A DNA stretch of 64,000 nt. Source: Streptacidiphilus albus JL83. Lineage in GTDB: Bacteria; Actinomycetota; Actinomycetes; Streptomycetales; Streptomycetaceae. Below are positions 8,366 through 16,333 of the stretch, piece by piece. A program made the position numbers and the translations under genes. Where the stretch lies: NCBI RefSeq assembly GCF_000744705.1, contig NZ_JQML01000001.1:5094017-5158016 (forward strand). Reading direction: 5' to 3'. The notes beneath the pieces are model-generated. The model was not told the DNA's origin, ran no database searches, and saw nothing but the letters and a program-made list of their open reading frames with translations. Position 1 is the stretch's first letter; each line of letters opens with the position of its first letter.

Positions 8366-10120
8366 GTGAGCAGCAGTCCGTCCGCGGCCACCGCCGGTAA
8401 ACAGATACCCGAGTCCGGGGGCGGGCTGAGCCACCGCCAGATCCTGACCATTCTCAGCGGTCTGATGATGGGCATGTTCCTGGCGTCGCTGGACCAGACG
8501 ATCGTCAGCACCGCGATCCGCACCATCGCCGACGACCTGCACGGGCTGAGCGAGCAGGCGTGGACCACCACCGCCTATCTGATCACCTCCACCATCGCCA
8601 CGCCGCTCTACGGCAAGCTCTCCGACCTCTACGGCCGCAAGCCCTTCTTCCTCGCCGCGATCAGCATCTTCATCGTCGGCTCGATGGCCTGCACGTTCTC
8701 CACCTCGATGATCGAGCTGGCCGGGTTCCGCGCCTTCCAGGGCATCGGCGCCGGTGGTCTGATGTCGCTGGCGCTGGCGATCATCGGCGACATCGTCCCG
8801 CCGCGCGAGCGTGCCCGCTACCAGGGCTACATCCTGGCGGTCTTCGCCACCTCCAGCGTGCTGGGCCCGCTGGTCGGCGGCTTCCTGGCGGGACAGTCGA
8901 CGATCCTCGGGATCGCCGGCTGGCGCTGGGTGTTCCTGGTCAACGTCCCGATCGGGATCGCGGCGCTGGTCGTCGTCGCCAAGGTGCTGAACGTCCCGCA
9001 CAAGCGCCGCGAGCACCGGATCGACTGGCTCGGCGCGGTCCTGATCGCCGTCGGCGTGGTCCCGCTGCTGCTCGTCGCCGAGCAGGGGCAGGGCTGGGGC
9101 TGGAGCTCGACCCGTTCGCTGGCCTGCTTCGCGGTCGGCATCGTCGGCGTGATCGCCTGGATCCTGGTCGAGCGCCGGATGGGCGACGACGCGCTGATCC
9201 CGATGCGGCTCTTCGGCAGCAAGGTCTTCAGTCAGACCAGCATGCTGTCGGTCCTGGTCGGCGCGGGCATGTTCGGCGGGATGCTGATGATCCCGCAGTA
9301 CCTGCAGATCGTGAAGGGCGCCAGCCCGACCGAGTCCGGTCTGATGATGCTGCCGCTGATGCTCGGCATGATGACCGCGTCCATCGCCACCGGCCAGCTG
9401 ATCGCCCGCACCGGGCACTACAAGATCTTCCCGGTGATCGGCACGGCGTTGATGACCGTGGCGATGGTGCTGTTCCAGCAGCTGGTGCAGTGGAACACCC
9501 CGCTGCCCGAGACCATGGCCTTCATGCTGCTGCTCGGCGTCGGCCTCGGCTTCACCATGCAGACGCTGACGCTCGCGGTGCAGAACGCGGTCCGGCCGCA
9601 GGACATGGGCGTGGCCACGGCCTCCGCCACCTTCTTCCGGCAGCTGGGCGCGACCGCGGGCACCGCGGTCTTCCTCTCGGTGCTGTTCAGCAGCGTCGGC
9701 GGGAAGATCCAGACCGCTTTCACCGGAGCCGCGAAGACCGCCCAGTTCCAGGCGGCGCTGCACGACCCGGCGGTGGTCGCCGACCCGAACAACGCTCCGG
9801 TGATCGAGATGCTCAAGCACCCGGCGGCGGCCCGGAGCGGCGCCTCCTCCGTGCTCAGCGACTCCTCGTTCATCCAGAAGCTGACCGAGGTCTTCGCCGA
9901 CCCGTTCAAGCAGGGCTTCGCCGACTCGATGCACACGGTGTTCCTGCTCGGCGGCATCGTCACCGCCGTCGCCTTCGTGCTGGTGCTCTTCATCAAGGAG
10001 GTGCCGCTGCGCAAGGTGTCCGCCATGCAGGCCCGGGCACAGGACGCCGCCGCGGCCGACAGGCAGCAGCTGAAGGACGAGCTGGCGGCCGAGTGGGTCC
10101 CGGAGGAGCCGGCCCTCTGA
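8366..10120 (+). CDS. DHA2-type (14-TM) MFS multidrug exporter
   Basis: 584 residues from a GTG at 8366, AAGGAG 8 bases upstream, no gap after the MarR stop. Hydrophobic segments suggest 14 membrane helices. Family motifs: LDQTIVSTAIRTI in helix 1 (motif D1), GKLSDLYGRKPFF (motif A) after helix 2, RAFQGIGAGG (motif B), and VLGPLVGGFL (motif C, the antiporter signature). A longer extracytoplasmic stretch lies before the last helix (FTGAAKTAQF region). The C-terminal tail is cytoplasmic and acidic. Proton-coupled drug efflux at the cytoplasmic membrane is expected; the substrate cannot be read from the sequence. Confidence 0.92.
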   Translation: MSSSPSAATAGKQIPESGGGLSHRQILTILSGLMMGMFLASLDQTIVSTAIRTIADDLHGLSEQAWTTTAYLITSTIATPLYGKLSDLYGRKPFFLAAISIFIVGSMACTFSTSMIELAGFRAFQGIGAGGLMSLALAIIGDIVPPRERARYQGYILAVFATSSVLGPLVGGFLAGQSTILGIAGWRWVFLVNVPIGIAALVVVAKVLNVPHKRREHRIDWLGAVLIAVGVVPLLLVAEQGQGWGWSSTRSLACFAVGIVGVIAWILVERRMGDDALIPMRLFGSKVFSQTSMLSVLVGAGMFGGMLMIPQYLQIVKGASPTESGLMMLPLMLGMMTASIATGQLIARTGHYKIFPVIGTALMTVAMVLFQQLVQWNTPLPETMAFMLLLGVGLGFTMQTLTLAVQNAVRPQDMGVATASATFFRQLGATAGTAVFLSVLFSSVGGKIQTAFTGAAKTAQFQAALHDPAVVADPNNAPVIEMLKHPAAARSGASSVLSDSSFIQKLTEVFADPFKQGFADSMHTVFLLGGIVTAVAFVLVLFIKEVPLRKVSAMQARAQDAAAADRQQLKDELAAEWVPEEPAL

Positions 10121-10141
10121 CGACCGCTCGGACACGTGACC

Positions 10142-10168
10142 GGCCCCGCCCCCGAAAGGGGCGGGGCC
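10142..10168 (+). terminator. Terminator of the MarR/MFS operon
   Basis: GGCCCCGCCCC and GGGGCGGGGCC pair over 11 bp around CGAAA, 21 bases after the MFS stop codon. Confidence 0.65.
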
Positions 10169-10245
10169 GGTGGCGCTGGTGGTGCTCCAACTGGGAGGGT
10201 GTTGCCGCGCCGGTCCGGGCGCATGAACAGTCTGGAGAGCACATC

Positions 10246-10686
10246 GTGAAGGGCTTCCGCGGCTTCCTGCTGCGCGGCAACGTCGTCGACCTCGCGGTCG
10301 GTATCGTCATCGGCGCGGCGTTCACCGCCATCGTCACCGGCTTCGTCGCCGCCTTCCTCACCCCGATCATCGGTCTGATCAGCGGTACCAAGGGTGAGTT
10401 CGGCTCGGCGGTCTTCACCGTCGACGGGGTGAAGTTCCCCTACGGCACCTTCGTCCAGGCCGTGATCAGCTTCGTGCTGGTCGCCGCGTTCATCTACTTC
10501 TGCGTGGTGCTGCCGGTGAACAAGCTGACGGAGCGCTTCACCCCGAAGAAGGAGCCCGCGGTCACCACCAAGGACTGCCCCGAGTGCCTGAGCGCGGTGC
10601 CGCTCGCGGCCACCCGCTGCGCCTTCTGCACGGTGCAGCTCGCGCCGCCGCAGGGCCTGCCGCTGCAGAAGCCGGTCCACCACTGA
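10246..10686 (+). CDS. mscL: Large-conductance mechanosensitive channel MscL with a zinc-ribbon-like tail
   Basis: 146 residues from a GTG at 10246. The N-terminal amphipathic helix and TM1 are classical (KGFRGFLLRGNVVDLAVG, then GAAFTAIVTGFV), followed by a short periplasmic loop with FTVDG and TM2 (FVQAVISFVLVAAFIYF). Homopentameric channel that opens at near-lytic membrane tension to release solutes on osmotic downshock. The C-terminal cytoplasmic part carries two Cys pairs (CPECLSAVP and TRCAFC), a small metal-binding knuckle seen in many actinobacterial MscL proteins. Single gene between the MFS terminator and the convergent kinase-like gene. Confidence 0.95.
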   Translation: MKGFRGFLLRGNVVDLAVGIVIGAAFTAIVTGFVAAFLTPIIGLISGTKGEFGSAVFTVDGVKFPYGTFVQAVISFVLVAAFIYFCVVLPVNKLTERFTPKKEPAVTTKDCPECLSAVPLAATRCAFCTVQLAPPQGLPLQKPVHH

Positions 10687-10693
10687 TCTCGGG

Positions 10694-11326
10694 TCAGCCG
10701 ACCACCAGCGCCGGGCGGGCCGGGTCGTCGGCCCGGACGACCAGGTCGGCCGCCTCGGCCGGGCGCGCCTCCTGCTCGTAGCGGGCGAAGGCCGGCAGCG
10801 TCCACTGCTGGTCGGCGGGGGTGCGCCGGGCCAGCGCGGCCGGGCCGAGCCGCAGATGGACGGTCAGGTCCAGTGGGAACCAGCGGCCCAGCAGCAGCGG
10901 CCCGTCGAGTACCAGGACGCCGCCGGGCGGCAGCTCCACCGGCACGGCCCGCTTGGCCCGGTCCGCGCTCGCGTCGCGCAGCGCCGGCAGTACCCGGCCG
11001 CTGCCGCCCGGCTCCAGCGGGTCGAAGACCTCGCGGAACAGGGCGTTGGCGTCCAGCCAGCCGTCGTAGTAGGCGTCGGCGTCCCGGTGGCCGTACTCCA
11101 GCCGCAGCGAGGCGGGCCGGAGGAAGTCGCCGGCGTCGATCCGCAGCGCCGGGCGGCCGAGCAGCCGCAGCCGCTCGGCCACGGCATCGGCCAGTACGGC
11201 GGTGCGGGCGGCCGGGGCCCCGTCCACGGCGATGCGGAGCCGCCCGCCCTCGGGCAGCGGCAGCCCGGCGACGCGCTCGCCGACGGTGTCGGCGAGCGCG
11301 TCCGGGGTCAGCGGTCGGACCTGCAC
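10694..11326 (-). CDS. Uridine kinase-like P-loop protein with altered Walker A
   Basis: 210 residues from a GTG at 11326 with GGAG close upstream, 32 bases after the aldo/keto reductase stop, so possibly co-transcribed with it. The layout matches actinobacterial uridine/nucleoside kinase-like proteins: LRIAVDGAPAARTAVLA (Walker A position), LRIDAGDFLRPASLR (substrate site after strand 2), DADAYYDGWLD, then GGVLVLDGPLLLG and the DLTVHLRLG strand. The Walker A reads GAPAART, with Arg where the catalytic Lys of GxxxxGK[ST] belongs and Ala where the preceding Gly belongs. Either the family tolerates this change or the protein has lost phosphotransfer. The substrate is unknown. Confidence 0.65.
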   Translation of the reverse strand: MQVRPLTPDALADTVGERVAGLPLPEGGRLRIAVDGAPAARTAVLADAVAERLRLLGRPALRIDAGDFLRPASLRLEYGHRDADAYYDGWLDANALFREVFDPLEPGGSGRVLPALRDASADRAKRAVPVELPPGGVLVLDGPLLLGRWFPLDLTVHLRLGPAALARRTPADQQWTLPAFARYEQEARPAEAADLVVRADDPARPALVVG

Positions 11327-11358
11327 GTCACTCCAGTGCGCCCGGTGTGGACGGGTGA

Positions 11359-12312
11359 TCAGGCCGAGGCGTCGTTCAGCAGCGCCAGCTCGTCCGCGGT
11401 CAGTTCCAGCTCGGCCACCGCGACCAGGGCCGGCAGCTGCTCCACGTTCCGGGCGCTGGCGATCGGCGCGGCGACGGTGGGCTGTGCGGCGAGCCAGGCC
11501 AGGGCCACGGTGGCGACCTCCGCCCGGTGTGCGGCGGCGACGGTGTCCAGGGCCGTGAGCACCTTCTTGCCGCGCTCCGAGGCCAGGTGCTTGGCGGCGC
11601 CGCCGGCGCGGACGCTGTCCACGGCCGGGCCGCCCTCCCGGTACTTGCCGGTGAGGAAGCCGGCCGCCAGCCCGTAGTAGGGGACCGCCGAGAGCCCGAA
11701 CTTCGCGGCGACCTCCGCGAGTTCGCCCTCGTAGCGGTCGCGGGCGACCAGGTTGTACTCGGGCTGGAGGGCCACGTACGCGGCCAGGCCCTCGGCCCGG
11801 GCGAACTCCAGCGAGGCGGTCAGCCGGGCGGGGGAGATGTTGGAGGCGGCGACCTGCCGCACCTTGCCGGCCCGGACCAGGCCGTCCAGCGCCGTGACGA
11901 TCTCCTCGACCGGGGTGCTCTCGTCGTCGAAGTGGGTGTAGAGCAGGTCGATGCTGTCGGTGCCGAGACGGCGCAGCGACTGCTCGGTGGCGGCGGTGAT
12001 GTTGGCGGCCCGCAGCCCCTTGTACTCGGGGTGGGCGCCGACCTTGGTGGCGATGACGACCTGGTCGCGGTTGCCGCGCGCGGCCACCCACCGGCCCAGG
12101 ATGGTCTCGGACTCGCCGCCCTTGTTGCCCGGGGCCCAGGCCGAGTAGGCGTCGGCGGTGTCGACGAAGTTGCCGCCGGCCGCAGCGTAGGCGTCGAGCA
12201 CGGCGAAGGAGGTGGATTCGTCGGCCGTCCAGCCGAAGACGTTGCCGCCCAGGGCCAGCGGGAAGACCTGCAGGTCGCTGGAGCCGAGCGGGGTGCGGTG
12301 AGAGGTCGTCAT
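11359..12312 (-). CDS. Aldo/keto reductase
   Basis: 317-residue NAD(P)H-dependent oxidoreductase with the (beta/alpha)8 fold: start MTTSHRTPLGSSDLQVFPLA, catalytic Asp/Tyr region FVDTADAYSAW, active-site Lys in VVIATKVGAHPE, His at the IDLLYTHFDDE strand, and the cofactor-binding C-terminus (APIASARNVEQLPAL). Reduces carbonyls of sugars or aldehydes; substrate not predictable. The ATG at 12312 diverges from the glucarate operon across a 169-bp spacer holding a perfect palindrome (12409-12423), so a role in the same sugar-acid metabolism is possible but only inferred. Confidence 0.88.
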   Translation of the reverse strand: MTTSHRTPLGSSDLQVFPLALGGNVFGWTADESTSFAVLDAYAAAGGNFVDTADAYSAWAPGNKGGESETILGRWVAARGNRDQVVIATKVGAHPEYKGLRAANITAATEQSLRRLGTDSIDLLYTHFDDESTPVEEIVTALDGLVRAGKVRQVAASNISPARLTASLEFARAEGLAAYVALQPEYNLVARDRYEGELAEVAAKFGLSAVPYYGLAAGFLTGKYREGGPAVDSVRAGGAAKHLASERGKKVLTALDTVAAAHRAEVATVALAWLAAQPTVAAPIASARNVEQLPALVAVAELELTADELALLNDASA

Positions 12313-12408
12313 GTGTCGGCACAACACCGGGGGTCGACCGGGTATTTCCGGCCGGGGCTCGGAGGCGGGCCGAGGGGGGTCTCCCCTGATCTTCCGATGT
12401 TCAGTACA

Positions 12409-12423
12409 GTGAATTGCATTCAC
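12409..12423. promoter_or_regulatory. Palindromic operator in the reductase/glucarate divergent region
   Basis: GTGAAT-TGC-ATTCAC is a perfect 6-3-6 palindrome in an AT-richer patch, 97 bases from the reductase start and 58 bases before the dehydratase start. Fits a sugar-acid regulator site of GntR or IclR type; no such regulator is adjacent. Confidence 0.45.
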
Positions 12424-12481
12424 GAACATGAACACTGTCGTGAGTGCCGTCGCTCTGCCGTCACCCAAGTCGAGGAGCCCC

Positions 12482-13423
12482 ATGGATCTGCACGCTGCCC
12501 TGGTCCCGCCGCTCTCCTTCCCGCTCACCCCGTTCACCGACGACGACCGCCTCGACGGCGAGGTCTTCGCCGCCCATGTCGACCAGCAGATCGCGGCCGG
12601 CACCACCGCCGTCTTCGTCGCCTGCGGGACCGGCGAGTTCACCGCCCTCGGCCGCGAGGAGTACCGCCAGGTCGTCGCCATCGCGGTGAAGACCTCGGCC
12701 GGACGGGTCCCGGTCCTCGCCGGAGCGGGCGGCGGCCCCGCCATCGCCCGGGAGCACCTCGCCGACGCCACCGCGGCCGGCGCCGACGGCATCCTGCTGC
12801 TGCCGCCCTACCTGGTCGGCTCCACCCCCGAGGGGGTGCTCGACCACATCCGCTACGTCGTCCGCGACAGCGCGCTGCCGGTGATCGTCTACCAGCGCGC
12901 CAACGCCCGGCTCAGCCCCGCCACCGCGCTGGCCCTGCTCGACCTGGAGCCGGTGATCGGCCTCAAGGACGGCATCGGCGACATCGAGCAGATGCAGCGC
13001 ATCGTCGCCACCGTCCGTACCAGCGACCATCCCCGGGCGGGCGGGTTCCACTTCCTCAACGGCCTGCCCACCGCCGAGCTCTCCGCCCGCGCCTACCGGG
13101 CCATCGGCGTCGGCAGCTACTCCTCGGCGGTGCACGCCTTCGCCCCCGACCTCGCCCACGCCTTCGCCCGCGCCCTCGACAACGGCGACGACGCCCTGGT
13201 GGACGCGCTGCTGGCGGCCTTCCTGCTGCCGCTGGCCGACCTCCGCGACCAGGTCCCCGGCTACGCCGTCGCGCTGATCAAGGCCGCCGCCCGGCTCGAA
13301 GGGATTCCGGTCGGCCCGGTCCGTCCGCCGCTGGTCGAGCCCCGGCCCGAACACGTCGCGGAGCTGGCCCGGATCGTCGCGGCCGGCCGGGCGGTCCTGG
13401 CCGAGCGGGCGGCCAGGGGATGA
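12482..13423 (+). CDS. kdgD: 5-dehydro-4-deoxyglucarate dehydratase (DHDPS superfamily)
   Basis: 313 residues. Converts 5-keto-4-deoxyglucarate to 2,5-dioxopentanoate (alpha-ketoglutarate semialdehyde) with loss of water and CO2. It has the DapA-like TIM barrel: PPLSFPLTPFT at the N-terminus, GTGEFTAL (the phosphate/carboxylate loop), LLLPPYLVG, the tyrosine in LPVIVYQRAN and the Schiff-base lysine in VIGLKDGIGD. GEFT and the length separate it from true dihydrodipicolinate synthase. The ATG at 12482 follows GAGGAGCCCC. Its stop overlaps the start of the glucarate dehydratase (ATGA), giving a coupled two-step pathway. Confidence 0.9.
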   Translation: MDLHAALVPPLSFPLTPFTDDDRLDGEVFAAHVDQQIAAGTTAVFVACGTGEFTALGREEYRQVVAIAVKTSAGRVPVLAGAGGGPAIAREHLADATAAGADGILLLPPYLVGSTPEGVLDHIRYVVRDSALPVIVYQRANARLSPATALALLDLEPVIGLKDGIGDIEQMQRIVATVRTSDHPRAGGFHFLNGLPTAELSARAYRAIGVGSYSSAVHAFAPDLAHAFARALDNGDDALVDALLAAFLLPLADLRDQVPGYAVALIKAAARLEGIPVGPVRPPLVEPRPEHVAELARIVAAGRAVLAERAARG

Positions 13424-14715
13424 GGATCCGCCGGATCACCGTCACGCCCGTCGCCTTCCACGATCCCGCGCTGCTCAACGCCGTCGGCGTGCACGAGCCC
13501 TACGCGCTGCGCAGCGTCGTCCAACTGCACTGCGAGGGACCGGAGGGCGCCGTCGTCGGGCTCGGGGAGTCCTACGGGGACGACGCCTTCCTGGAACTGC
13601 TCCGCACCTCGGCCGAGGCCGTCATCGGCCTGGACGTGTTCCACCTCGGCCGGATCGAGCAGGCCGTCGCGGCCGCGCTCGGCGGCGGCGCCTTCGCCGA
13701 CCGGCACGGACTCACCGGCGCCGGGTCCACCAGCAAGACCCTGCTGTCGGTCTTCGCCGCCTTCGAGGTCGCCTGCCTGGACGCCCAGGGCCGGACCGTC
13801 GGCCGTTCCGTCGCCGACCTGCTCGGCGGCCCGGTCAGGGACAGCGTGCCCTTCTCCGCCTACCTCTTCTACAAGTGGGCCGGGCACCCCGGGGCGGGGT
13901 GCCCGACCGGCGTCGAAGAGGGCGGGGACGAGTGGGGCGAGGCGCTGGACGCCGACGCCGTCGTCCGTCAGGCCCGGCGCATGATCGACCGCTACGGCTT
14001 CGGCGCGGTCAAGCTCAAGGGCGGGGTCCTCCCCCCGGAGGAGGAGGTGGAGGCGGTGCTCGCACTGCGGGCCGCCTTCCCCCGGCTGCCGCTCCGGCTC
14101 GACCCCAACGCCGCCTGGACCGTCCCGACCGCGCTGCAGGTGGCCGAACGGCTCGACGGGGTGCTGGAGTACCTGGAGGACCCGGTGGCCGGCATCGACG
14201 CCATGGCCGAGGTCGCCCGCAGCGCGCCGATGCCGCTCGCCACCAACATGTGCGTGGTCGCCCCCGAGCACCTCGCCCCGGCCCTGCGGGCGCGGGCGAT
14301 CGGGGTGCTGCTCTCCGACCACCACTACTGGGGCGGCCTCCGGCACACCCGCGAACTCGCGGGACTGTGCGCGGACTTCGGCGTCGGGATGTCCATGCAC
14401 TCCAACAGCCATCTCGGGATCAGCCTGGCCGCCATGGTCCAGGTCGCCGCGGCGACCCCGCAGCTCGACTACGCCTGCGACACCCACTGGCCCTGGAAGC
14501 GCGCGGACGAGGATGTCGTCCGGCCCGGTGCGCTGCGCTTCGTCGACGGTGCGGTGCCGCTGCCGTCGGGGCCCGGCCTCGGCGTCGAGCTGGACCCGGA
14601 CGGCCTGGCCCGGCTGCACGAGCTCTACCTGCGCTGCGGGCTGCGCCGCCGCGACGACACCGGCTACCGGCAGCGGGTGGAGCCCGGCTTCCGCCCCCGG
14701 CAGCCCGGCTGGTGA
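13420..14715 (+). CDS. gudD: Glucarate dehydratase (enolase superfamily)
   Basis: 431 residues. First step of D-glucarate breakdown: dehydration to 5-keto-4-deoxyglucarate, the substrate of the enzyme encoded just upstream. Features of the enolase/mandelate-racemase superfamily: N-terminal capping domain (GLGESYGDDAF), KLKGGVLPP holding the catalytic lysine of the KxK type, LRLDPNAAW and YLEDPVAG as metal-ligand strands, and SDHHYWGGLR, then MHSNSHLGIS with the catalytic His region typical of GlucD. The ATG overlaps the previous stop. The third enzyme of the pathway, an alpha-ketoglutarate semialdehyde dehydrogenase, is not in the window. Confidence 0.92.
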   Translation: MRIRRITVTPVAFHDPALLNAVGVHEPYALRSVVQLHCEGPEGAVVGLGESYGDDAFLELLRTSAEAVIGLDVFHLGRIEQAVAAALGGGAFADRHGLTGAGSTSKTLLSVFAAFEVACLDAQGRTVGRSVADLLGGPVRDSVPFSAYLFYKWAGHPGAGCPTGVEEGGDEWGEALDADAVVRQARRMIDRYGFGAVKLKGGVLPPEEEVEAVLALRAAFPRLPLRLDPNAAWTVPTALQVAERLDGVLEYLEDPVAGIDAMAEVARSAPMPLATNMCVVAPEHLAPALRARAIGVLLSDHHYWGGLRHTRELAGLCADFGVGMSMHSNSHLGISLAAMVQVAAATPQLDYACDTHWPWKRADEDVVRPGALRFVDGAVPLPSGPGLGVELDPDGLARLHELYLRCGLRRRDDTGYRQRVEPGFRPRQPGW

Positions 14716-14819
14716 GCACGGAGACGGACCGTCCGGGCAACCGGTCCGGCCACTCTGGTACAGGACTGCGACACGTCGAAGTGACTACTGTTCGTCCGGA
14801 TTGGCTAGAGTCCTCTGCC

Positions 14820-15011
14820 ATGGCCGACTACCAGAACACCCCCGTCGAGGATCCGTCCGCGAGCACCCAGATGTTCCGTGCCTTCGTCGACGATCCCCAG
14901 CCCCAGCCCGCCACCGCCGTCAGCGGCGGCAGCCGCACCGGAATGATCACTCTTGGCGTGATCGTCGCGCTCGTGGTCGTGATCGGCGTCGTCTACCTCG
15001 CGATCAAGTAG
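14820..15011 (+). CDS. Small single-pass membrane protein
   Basis: 63 residues, not assigned to a family. The N-terminal 40 residues are hydrophilic (VEDPSASTQMFRAFVDDP) and the rest is one strong membrane helix (GMITLGVIVALVVVIGVVYLAIK) ending with Lys at the C-terminus, so the tail-anchored orientation with a cytoplasmic N-terminus is likely. ATG at 14820; no clear ribosome site, with TAGAGT 9 bases upstream that could be a -10 box for an almost leaderless mRNA. Followed by a long hairpin. Confidence 0.65.
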   Translation: MADYQNTPVEDPSASTQMFRAFVDDPQPQPATAVSGGSRTGMITLGVIVALVVVIGVVYLAIK

Positions 15012-15071
15012 TCGCGGGGGCGGACGTACCGCGCCCTTCCCGTCCCCCGTTCACCACGGCTCCCGTCCGTT

Positions 15072-15127
15072 CACCACGGCCCCGCAGCCGACCGTCGCCC
15101 CCGGCGGTCCGCTGCGGGGCCGTGGTG
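15072..15127 (+). terminator. Long inverted repeat after the small membrane protein
   Basis: CACCACGGCCCCGCAGC (15072-15088) and GCTGCGGGGCCGTGGTG (15111-15127) are perfect 17-bp arms around a 22-base GC loop. A second copy of CCGTTCACCACGGC lies 20 bp upstream (15047) and could compete for the distal arm. Likely terminator. Confidence 0.55.
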
Positions 15128-15270
15128 CGCCCCGGCCGCGACGCCCGGCGGCCGGTACGCGACCTCGGGCACCGGTACCGGCCCCGGCGCTGTTCGCGGG
15201 CCTGCCTAGACTGGCCGGGCACTGCCCACACGCTAGCTCGGACCGGTTCGAGCAGGGGAGAGAGGCCGAC

Positions 15271-16173
15271 GTGAGCGAGCCGCAGACGATCCACCCGCAG
15301 GCACCCGTCCCGGCCCGCAGCCTGGGCCTGAACACCGCCGCCAACGCCCGTGACCTCGGCGGCTACCGCACCGCCGAGGGGCGGACCGTGCGCAGCGGGG
15401 TCGCCCTCAGGGCCGAGGCACTGGTCCGGCTCGACGACGCCGACCTGGAGACGCTGACCGCGATCGGCGTCCGCCAGGTCGTCGACCTGCGCGGCCTCAA
15501 CGAGGTCCAGGAGAACGGCAGCGACCGGCTGCCGGGGCTGGACCCGGTCGACATCGCCACGGTGGAGCTGACCGACGGCGTCGCCGTGGTCGAGGGCGAC
15601 GCGATCCGGCTGCTGCACCTGCCGGTGTACTCGCCCGACCACGACATCTACGTCGAGCTGCGGGAGGTCCTCGGCAGCCAGGACGCGGCGGCGCAGCGCG
15701 CGCTGCTCGGCGACGGCGGGGGCGAGCGGATCATGACGGAGATGTACCGCTGGTTCGTGACCGACCCGGTGATCCGTACGCGCTTCGCGGAGACGGTTCG
15801 GCTGCTGGCCGACCAGGCGGGCACGCCGGTGCTGTTCCACTGCACGGCCGGCAAGGACCGGACCGGCTGGGTGGCGGCGATCGTGCTGACGGCGCTCGGA
15901 GTGGACCGGGACACGGTCTACGCGGACTACCTGCTCACCAACGAGCGCTCGGCGGCGGTGGTGGAGCGGATCATGGAGTCCTTCACCCGGCACAAGGTAC
16001 TGGAGGACCCCTCGCTGATCCTCCCGGTGCTCCGGGCCGACGCGGCCTACCTGGACGCCGCCTTCGCGGCCGTGGCGGAGGGGTGGACGGACTTCGAGAG
16101 CTTCCTCACCGACGGGCTCGACCTGGATGCGGCCGAGCTGGCCGCGCTCCGAGCCAACCTGCTGACGGACTGA
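15271..16173 (+). CDS. Tyrosine-protein phosphatase (PtpB/IphP type)
   Basis: 300 residues from a GTG at 15271. The active-site loop HCTAGKDRTG (nucleophile Cys191, Arg in the P-loop) matches the CX5R signature of the atypical dual-specificity/lipid phosphatases related to mycobacterial PtpB. The N-terminal signature NARDLGGYRTAEG is the usual opening of this family, followed by a conserved strand VRQVVDLRG. No signal peptide is visible (PtpB of mycobacteria is exported without one). Dephosphorylates phosphotyrosine, Ser/Thr or phosphoinositides; the substrate is unknown. The gene converges with the sigma factor gene, and its stop codon lies in the first unit of a six-fold tandem repeat. Confidence 0.9.
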   Translation: MSEPQTIHPQAPVPARSLGLNTAANARDLGGYRTAEGRTVRSGVALRAEALVRLDDADLETLTAIGVRQVVDLRGLNEVQENGSDRLPGLDPVDIATVELTDGVAVVEGDAIRLLHLPVYSPDHDIYVELREVLGSQDAAAQRALLGDGGGERIMTEMYRWFVTDPVIRTRFAETVRLLADQAGTPVLFHCTAGKDRTGWVAAIVLTALGVDRDTVYADYLLTNERSAAVVERIMESFTRHKVLEDPSLILPVLRADAAYLDAAFAAVAEGWTDFESFLTDGLDLDAAELAALRANLLTD

Positions 16174-16269
16174 CTCCGGCGCTCTACTGACCCCGGCGCT
16201 CACTGACCCCGGCGCTCTGCTGACCCGGGCGTTCTGCTGACTCCGGCGTTCTGCTGACTCCGGTGCTTC
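16170..16269. repeat. Tandem repeat, 6 units of 16-17 bp, starting at a stop codon
   Basis: Units resembling CTGACTCCGGCGCTCTG run without interruption from 16170. The TGA stop of the phosphatase (16171-16173) is inside the first unit. Units start at 16170, 16187, 16203, 16220, 16237 and 16254; the second is one base shorter. Confidence 0.9.
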
Positions 16270-16333
16270 GCGCGCGGGGCGGTGGCTCGGGCCGCCCCGC
16301 TCGGCGAATTCCTGTGCTTCCACGACCGTGCGA

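Noticed and set aside
11527-13423. Long + strand frame fused to the glucarate dehydratase frame
   Set aside because: The first part is antisense to the aldo/keto reductase and runs on into the gudD frame by chance; the true gudD start is the ATG at 13420 with an overlap to kdgD.
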